Part shown: positions 6,580 through 11,937 of the stretch, piece after piece
Layout: each line of letters begins with the position of its first letter
How positions within the stretch are numbered: position 1 is the first letter of the stretch
NCBI GenBank assembly: GCA_035591015.1
Contig: JAXIUW010193290.1
Coordinates: forward strand, 1-11,937
DNA length: 11,937 bases
Direction: 5' to 3'
DNA from: Cephalothrix simula
Taxonomy: Eukaryota > Nemertea > Palaeonemertea > Archinemertea > Cephalotrichidae
Notes under the pieces: generated by a model
The model's input: only the letters and a program-made list of their open reading frames with translations
Told to the model about the DNA's origin: nothing
The model's database searches: none
Made by a program: the position numbers and the translations under genes

Positions 6580-6839
6580 CTAGTAAGTCGGTCCTGGGAG
6601 CCTATTAATCTTACCCCCCCCCCAAAAAAACCAGTACAATAATTGATTTTAGACCCTATTTTTGTATGACCTCGCTCCATGAACTCGCCGGGGACGAAGT
6701 TTCAAGGCCGTATGATGTCGCCATTTGTATTTTTTATTTTGAGAATATGACTTCGAAAAGTTTTTATTTTGGGGCATTAAAGTGTTCAGGTGTATGCCAA
6801 TGTATTTTTTCCTATTTTGAAAAAGCATAAGTTTAATTT

Positions 6840-8565
6840 TGAATGCTTAAGTTAAGGTTTTTGCCGTTTTTATTGCAGAGTTATGATTTTTCTAAGTTAG
6901 ATATAAGTTATAAACTAGGGTCAATCTCGACCTTTGTACCTGTTTCAAAAAAAGTATCGCATAAGCTTAGCTTACCATAAAATCCCTTTTTTATTTAATC
7001 ATTCTATCCTCGACTCTTAACCTTGTACACTATAGCCTACATGAGGATTTACGATTTTCTATGTATTCTTTTACTTGGGGTCAATACTGCCTGGTTAATC
7101 TGTAATTGGAATCAGTTATTTGGTTGGTCCTGATAAATTTACGTAGAGCACGCTATTGTGTCGTTAGATATTGAGATACGATGCCCTCCAGCAGAGGTTG
7201 AAGTAAAATGTATTAGGTTGTGCCCTAAAAACTTGTTATTGACTGTTTTTGGAGCAATATTGATACCCACTTGTCAACAGAATTTAAACAAGTACATGAC
7301 AAAATTTTAACTTATTAAAACATTCACAATTACGATGCACATAAGATCATTCCTGTATTTACCTTTTTGAATTAATATATCAGAAACACCACTAGTGTAG
7401 CCTCTACTAATTCCTTTACTCACTTATATCTTTCATTGGATAGTGGTATACTAAATTTATGGAAATCCCTATTTTGGAAGTTATTTGCCTGATTTAAAAA
7501 CCTTTAAAAATCGCGTGGCATCGCTCTTCATCTCTTTTTTATTTTCCTAAATTCTACGTTTAGGAATGATTATTTCTGCTCATTCACTTTCAGAAAAGAC
7601 CGTAAGGGAATTGCTTTGATGATTAAGTTGATTTCAAAGGTTGAAATGTGTTGTAAATCTAGAATGATATGACACTTTGATAATAGACACAATTCGAAAC
7701 TATCATTACAGCTGTATCCTTGTCAGAGGCAAAAGATTCCTAGTAATCAAAGACGGTCATCTTCCTATCATTTCGGTTATTGAATATCCAGCGGCGTTCT
7801 TTCACAGGATATAGAAATTCGAGCAAAAGTGGGTGTTTGTTAGAACATGTTACATGCACATCCTTTGAAATAGAAAAGTATTATTATATTCCGTTGGGTG
7901 GTGGGGAAATGATACCTCCTGCTTAGGTCCATCCGAGAGTTTGATCGAGATTAATGTACAGAGCGTTGACGTAATTAACTTGTAAATGAACCAGGGGGCC
8001 AGGTTATTGGGATTGGGATAGGAATGTGGTAGCAGAGGTGTATGAAGCACCCTCGGGTTATGTGGTTTGTATATACCCTTTGCATAGTGGGCGCCACATC
8101 TGATGAGTAATTGGTAAGGGCTACACTGTAATTGGCGAAAATTCCGCCCGAATTGCACTTGGGTTTCCCCTACCCTAACCTAATCCATGCATTTCCCAAT
8201 TTCCTCCTGTCTCGGCCCATCGTTATTGAAACTAGTGCATAATTTTTAAATACCTCTGTTTACGGCCTCCGATTTTTTGGCTGCAGCAGAATTTGCTACA
8301 TTGCTGTTTTGTTTTTCTTCTTACAGAAGATAATTATAATCTCCTAGGTTTCTTGAGGTAGCTTTATCTACATTTAGTTGATATCCATCCTGGATTTGTC
8401 TTGTTTTGTTGCTTTGTCGCTTAGGTCAGAATTTGTTGCATATGCTACTTTAGTGCTACTACTTGCAGAACTTATCTACTATGTTTCTTAGCCAAATTTT
8501 GTTCAAATGGAGGGCGATTATTGACTGACCTGCATTATTCATCTTCAATATTTTTCTCAAGCTTT
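6840..8565. other. Long stretch without a supported gene
   Basis: Mostly A+T-rich. 7850-8158 is G+C-richer and holds a 102-codon minus-strand frame, but that frame opens at GTG with no internal Met until its last residues, has no splice signals I can defend, and shows no domain. A strong acceptor-like run (TTTTTCTTCTTACAG ending at 8326) is not followed by an open frame longer than about 11 codons. Around 8285-8500 weakly similar segments (CAGAATTTGYTRCAT) repeat. I see no RNA gene. Confidence 0.35.
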
Positions 8566-8730
8566 TGCATCATTTATTTTATCCCTCTCCGTCTACAAGA
8601 TATTCTGAATTTCCCATTGTTTTTGCTGTCGTAATGATACGCCTCGAGAATAATAATGAGAAATCAGTTCTTGAGAATTTATTGCAAAAAGTAGATACTC
8701 CTTATTGAATTTACTCCTCCTACTTGGTTA
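8566..8730 (+). repeat. Direct duplication, copy 1
   Basis: This copy aligns with 8973-9161. The best shared block runs from TTATCCCTCTCC through CATTGTTTTTG and GTCGTAATGAT to CGCCTC-AGAAT. It then continues with shared AATCAGT, TTCTTGAGAATT, AAAAGTAGATAC and GAATTTACT. Neither copy has a conserved open frame, so it is probably non-coding. Confidence 0.75.
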
Positions 8731-8775
8731 TATAAGAGCACATATTGGTCCCTCTAAAATTTCGCACCGTTGCAA

Positions 8776-8786
8776 GGTTCGAACCC
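8776..8786. other. B-box-like GGTTCGAACCC with nearby hairpins, possible tRNA-derived remnant
   Basis: GGTTCGAACCC matches the RNA polymerase III B-box pattern. An AAGATC/GATCTT hairpin follows (8787-8802), and GCACCG (8764-8769) pairs with CGGTGC (8819-8824). No canonical T stem, A box or anticodon arm can be built on either strand, and the outer span of 61 bp is too short for a tRNA. At best it is a decayed tRNA-derived SINE head. Confidence 0.2.
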
Positions 8787-8826
8787 AAGATCGTGGGATC
8801 TTGAGATGAGGCCGATAGCGGTGCAC

Positions 8827-8899
8827 TCTCACATTGCAGTATGCTTAACTTCTCACATTGCATCTATGCTTAACTTCTCATATTGCTGCATGCTTAACT
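8827..8899 (+). repeat. Three tandem units of 24-25 bp
   Basis: The units at 8827-8850, 8851-8875 and 8876-8899 each start TCTCAYATTGC and end ATGCTTAACT. Only the middle 3-4 bases vary. They lie between the two copies of the direct duplication. A 112-codon open frame runs across them but starts at TTG and is explained by the repeat. Confidence 0.85.
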
Positions 8900-8972
8900 T
8901 AATGTCGCAGCTCCAGTCTAAATTTAGAAGTTATCAAGAACTTTGGGATTTTTTCAAACAATGTGCTATGAG

Positions 8973-9161
8973 CTATTGCATTATTTATCCCTCTCCCACT
9001 CCTTCATTGTCAACAAGATTATCTGAATTTCTCATTGTTTTTGTTGTCGTAATGATTCGCCTCAAGAATGATAATTATGTAATCAGTGCTTTACCTGATA
9101 GTTCTTGAGAATTATTTGCTAAAAGTAGATACCTTGATCGAATTTACTATTCCTGCTTGGG
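8973..9161 (+). repeat. Direct duplication, copy 2
   Basis: This is the diverged second copy of 8566-8730, about 410 bp downstream. It has an insertion of about 15 nt near 9087-9101 (CTTTACCTGATAG) and extra bases near 9000. The interval between the copies holds the 24-25-bp triplet repeat and the B-box-like sequence, so the duplication unit may include part of it. Confidence 0.75.
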
Positions 9162-9169
9162 TAAATGGC

Positions 9170-9810
9170 AAAAATAGTAATCCCTTACCCTATTTTTAAG
9201 ATCAAAGAGAGAAATTAGATATATTTTGCTTATTCAGAATGATCCGTTCTCTTTCAAACGATACCATGGTATTCTTTTCGATTACAATTACCCCTGAGAC
9301 TTGGTTATTTCCCGAAAAACACAATATTACCATAAAACAATCATGTACAAAAGTTCCCTCAATTGTATGCCAAGGTCATTTCAGAATGGTATTTCTGTTT
9401 CTTTGCCAGTTATTTTGAAAGTCTGCGTCCGTTAAATGTTTCAAGAAACACGAATTAATTGCTGAAGCCTCTAAACTGGAGGCTCTTTCCTATTTCATCA
9501 AATGACATAACTTCTTAGGTTTCATTTAATAACTTCCTGAAGTTATCTTCAATTCCAGTAATTTTGTAGATTCATTTTAATGAAGAACGTCTCCCCTTCT
9601 TTTAACGTCATCTAACGTCATGCCTGTTAAGGTGATCTCTTCTTTATTTTTAAGTTTTCTTTTGAATTAATTGTTGTGCTTGGTTAACCATTCTAATGAT
9701 TTGAGACATTAGTTTAAATTATGACCCTCCTTCGCGACTTTAACATCACATGATCATCATGCCCTATTACATTTAGAAGCATAAAGCAGAAAATGTCATC
9801 CAATCTCTAA
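9170..9810. other. Non-coding stretch
   Basis: No gene is supported. It contains a good acceptor-like run (TTTCTGTTTCTTTGCCAG, ending about 9409) with at most 16 open codons after it, the hairpin GCCTC-TAAACTG-GAGGC (about 9467-9483), and an AACTT-CCTG-AAGTT palindrome (about 9532-9545). Confidence 0.4.
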
Positions 9811-9817
9811 TTTCCAG

Positions 9818-9966
9818 ATGATTTGGTCGGACATCCGGGATTTTTATCTTTTGCCACTCAGCCTATTGAATTTAAAATCAATACGCCTGGAGCGGATAGA
9901 ACATCCAAGAATCAGCCATTGCTGGTCCACATACTTTTTTGTTCCAGCTGTTATGGGTTTTCATAA
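9818..9966 (+). CDS. Candidate terminal exon of an unrecognised plus-strand gene
   Basis: A convincing acceptor (CAATCTCTAATTTCCAG, ending 9817) precedes 2 nt and then 48 open codons ending at TAA (9964-9966). The peptide begins DLVGHPGFLSFATQPIEFKI, continues NTPGADRTSKNQPLLVHILF and ends CSSCYGFS. An ATTAAA polyadenylation variant lies at 10012-10017, about 46 nt past the stop, as a terminal exon would need. A second frame from the same acceptor is also open for about 53 codons (MIWSDIRDFYLLPL), which weakens the case because the region may simply be poor in stops. No upstream exon with a matching phase was found. The family is not recognised, and no known motif is visible. Confidence 0.33.
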
Positions 9967-10280
9967 GTCTTTAATGTGATCAACCTTGAACCAATCTCAA
10001 TTTTGCGCATCATTAAAATAGGATTTATCCCTGTCTGCTATTTATATGAATCTTTTGACGTGATTTATTCAGATTAATCAATCTAACCTTATCTATCGCC
10101 TGCCAGTTACATCAACAGAGCAATGGTTTTGTTGCTCCATGTATCCTAAAGTGTATTCTTGCATCACTTATCTTGTCTCCAAATGTCCCTAAAACGATTT
10201 GGTGGACTTAAGGGATTTCAAGTCGGCATTTTTTCCCTCCTCATTTCACAATGTTTAGACTCATTCATAAAGGTGCATCG

Positions 10281-10403
10281 ACCAATAATGATATTTGATT
10301 GGTTTATATTAATTATTCAGTGACGTCTCGTATTTTTCGCATACGTCACAATTCTCAAATTCCCTATTTGGAATTCCTCCCCAAAAGAGAAATTGTTATA
10401 AGA
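10281..10403 (+). promoter_or_regulatory. Compact core promoter: CCAAT pair, CRE pair, CArG-like box, TATA box
   Basis: In order there are ACCAAT (10281-10286) and its inverse ATTGGT (10298-10303), then GTGACGT (10320-10326) and its inverse ACGTCAC (10343-10349), a CArG-like CCCTATTTGG (10362-10371, one mismatch to CC-W6-GG), and TATAAGA (10397-10403). TATA lies about 30 bp before the expected start near 10427 and about 50 bp before a good ATG. The order and spacing fit an animal polymerase II promoter with NF-Y, CREB/ATF and SRF-type sites. Each element alone could be chance. Their clustering directly ahead of an ATG and a splice donor is what supports the call. Confidence 0.45.
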
Positions 10404-10449
10404 CGCCCTCTATTGTCGTTATGTAAATGTAAATATTTGAAGCGAAGAA

Positions 10450-10477
10450 ATGAAGACTTTTTTCCTGCTAATTCATG
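10450..10477 (+). CDS. Candidate first coding exon: start of a signal peptide, ending at a splice donor
   Basis: ATG at 10450 (context GAAATGA, purine at -3) opens MKTFFLLIH plus one base, and the exon ends at ATG followed by GTGAGT (10478-10483), a strong donor. A basic residue after Met followed by FFLL is typical of the beginning of a secretory signal peptide, and short first exons that split the signal peptide are common in secreted-protein genes. The TATA box at 10397 would give a 5' UTR of only about 25 nt. A phase-1 acceptor is needed next. One possibility, AG at 10570-10571, would add GLPFINIEHSKRRQ and stop at 10640-10642, with a 94-nt intron. I cannot choose it over a more distant exon, perhaps beyond the window. 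The longer TTG-started ORF across the same bases (10299-10481) is a shadow that runs through the promoter. Confidence 0.38.
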
Positions 10478-10573
10478 GTGAGTATAACAATATTTTCAAT
10501 AATATGAGATCAAATCATTAGCTTATATGTATATCATCTTTTGTGTCACCTAAATTTGTATAACTATTAAGGT

Positions 10574-10702
10574 CTACCGTTTATAAATATCGAACATAGT
10601 AAACGAAGGCAATCAAGCTTAAGAATCATGCCTACCGTTTAAACATTGTGATGCTTATTTCAAAAAAATAATGACCGTACTTTTCAAAAAAATGATTACC
10701 GT
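10574..10702 (+). repeat. Two small direct repeats: CTACCGTTTA and TTTCAAAAAAAT..ACCGT
   Basis: CTACCGTTTA occurs at 10574-10583 and 10632-10641. A 21-bp unit beginning TTTCAAAAAAAT and ending ACCGT occurs at 10658-10678 and 10682-10702 with a few differences. The word ACCGT(T) is common to all four. They lie in the supposed first intron. Confidence 0.6.
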
Positions 10703-11393
10703 GATAAAATAAGGACGTTTTATTCATAGTAATATGTCCTTTTAAGCCGGTAGCAGTGAATTAGGATTACTTACAATCTTCCGCTACTGTCTATTCATTT
10801 AGTAATTAGGATTGATTTAGTAGACTGACATGAACCCTCTCATCACCGGCACTTATATGCCTTATTTAGGGTACTAGGGTATTTTAAATAACGACGTTTT
10901 ATGATTAAAAAGGGCTCTCCTCTAATACAATAATTTTCTACTTCTCCACATCTTCATAGTGTCACTGCATGTATAACATCACAGCTTTAATTTAAATTGA
11001 GGGGTTATCAAGTACTTCTATAACGTTTGACTTTTTTCAAGCAATGTACTTGTTTTTGGTCACAGACGGTTGATGAGTCAAACACAAACGTCGATAATCA
11101 GAATTAATGGAGCAGTTTTATTTGGCTGTCTTAGTGCAAGAAAAACACATTGTCTTCATTTTTCATCAAAATTGCAAAGATATCCATATAAATTTAAATC
11201 AATGGACCTCTTTATTTAAGTTAGCTAGCTTTTTGATGTCTGTGTAAATTCTTATAATTCAAGGTAAGTTGAAAGGCAATTATTAGCCATCAAAGAGAAG
11301 TAAACTAATATCTAATACCGTGATAGTAATTATTTTTCACTGACAAGTCTAGCATGCTACTGATAGAAGCAGTGGAAATTTTTATAGCTAATA

Positions 11394-11401
11394 TGACGTC
11401 A
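11394..11401. promoter_or_regulatory. Perfect palindromic CRE, TGACGTCA
   Basis: The full 8-bp CREB/ATF site sits 15 bp before AAAATGGTGACC, a YY1/initiator-like word. No TATA box at the right distance or credible exon follows, so it may be a distal site or chance. It is the only full-length CRE in the window. The two half-palindromic ones are in the promoter at 10320-10349. Confidence 0.3.
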
Positions 11402-11904
11402 GCACTCAAAATGGTGACCGAAATTAGCATATGAAGCCTATTAGGGTAAAGTCCGGTAATTTATGCAGAAAAAGCTACCATACAGCAAATCTAAGGTCAT
11501 TGTTTATATAGACCTTTATGGTTGGAATTGTTGTGAAGTATGGTCTCTGTTCTTTGGGTATTAGGTCAAAAAAATTAAATTCATTTCCGGGGGACTGTTT
11601 TACTGACGGTGAAAGGGCACCATGTTTACACTGTTCAGGTGCGCACAAACAGAATTTTGAGAAATTTTCCTAGAAGGGGCATCCTGAAAAAAATTGATGA
11701 TGATAGCTGTACGTCAAATCTTGTGAAGATACATGAAGAGTTGCTTATGTTCTAGCACCTGAATTTTCTGAGTATTGTCACTAATTAAAAAACTAATACC
11801 AGTCTGTACCCATAAATGGTTAGTAAATGCCATAAACAGGATTATTTTTTTCAAAACTACCCTAGCGTCAGATTACTGAAATCTGGGTCTTGACACCCAC
11901 CACC

Positions 11905-11937
11905 CAAATTATCTGACATTTGGTCAAGTTATCTGAC
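11905..11937 (+). repeat. Two 13-bp copies, period 20, running into the window end
   Basis: CAAATTATCTGAC (11905-11917) and CAAGTTATCTGAC (11925-11937) differ at one base. The second ends exactly at the last base of the window, so more copies may follow outside it. Confidence 0.6.

Larger units (their letters stand above)
10703..11937. other. Non-coding stretch to the window end
   Basis: No gene is supported. A full-consensus donor (CAAG followed by GTAAGT, GT at 11264-11265) has only a short possible exon before it. An acceptor-like run ending TGTCTTAG (about 11131-11133) opens 38 codons (QEKHIVFIFHQNCKDI) that I do not trust. A perfect CRE lies at 11394-11401. Confidence 0.35.

Noticed and set aside
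7850-8158. 102-codon minus-strand ORF
   Set aside because: It opens at GTG and has no internal Met before its last few residues. It lacks recognisable domains and has no convincing acceptor or donor. It might be part of a repeat but cannot be supported as a gene.
8764-8824. tRNA gene
   Set aside because: The B-box word and a 6-bp outer stem are present, but the span is 61 bp and no proper T, D or anticodon arm can be drawn on either strand.
8770-9108. 112-codon plus-strand ORF
   Set aside because: It starts at TTG, runs through the B-box-like sequence, the three tandem units and copy 2 of the direct duplication, and has no splice signals. Copy 1 of the duplication does not keep the frame.
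1-11937. CRISPR arrays, bacterial operons, terminators or prophage genes
   Set aside because: No regularly spaced repeats, ribosome binding sites or long adjacent ORFs are present. The splice-type signals and the retroelement point to an animal nuclear genome.

Overview
The window looks like A+T-rich (about two thirds A+T by eye), intron- and repeat-rich nuclear DNA of an animal, most likely a mollusc and perhaps a bivalve. No bacterial operons, ribosome binding sites or long ORFs are present. The eukaryotic signs are exon-sized open segments ending at GT/AG splice signals, a TATA/CCAAT/CRE-type promoter, a Penelope-like retroelement (PLE), and the palindrome TACATGTA seven times in the first 6.5 kb. 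I associate that palindrome with bivalve DNA; this is inference.

Layout. 1-193 (minus) is a probable internal exon, cut by the window edge, of an unrecognised protein. 194-3400 is mostly intron or intergenic DNA with short repeats, two weak minus-strand exon candidates (1564-1700 and 2340-2473) and a pair of 27-bp inverted repeats (2058-2084 and 2879-2905) that may bound a small non-autonomous DNA element. 3421-3844 is a GAT/GAA-type low-complexity tract with coding-like flanks and broken frames.

The clearest feature is a 0.73-kb near-perfect palindrome at 4682-5409. Each arm is the 3' end of a PLE, with the 3' ends pointing outward. Each carries the C-terminus of the GIY-YIG endonuclease ORF, a 3' UTR, a hammerhead-ribozyme-like motif and an AATAAA signal. 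The arms meet at their 5'-truncated ends across a 20-bp spacer that still reads as coding sequence for the right copy.

5410-8500 is A+T-rich DNA with repeat fragments and one coding-like minus-strand segment (6418-6724). 8566-9161 holds a diverged direct duplication with a 24-25-bp triplet repeat between its copies. 9818-9966 is a plus-strand exon candidate behind a good acceptor. 10281-10477 resembles a complete core promoter (paired CCAAT, paired CRE, CArG-like and TATA boxes) followed by a small first exon that would start a signal peptide and ends at a GTGAGT donor. The rest is non-coding with small repeats. No complete gene is contained in the window, and the exon candidates do not join into one model in compatible phases.
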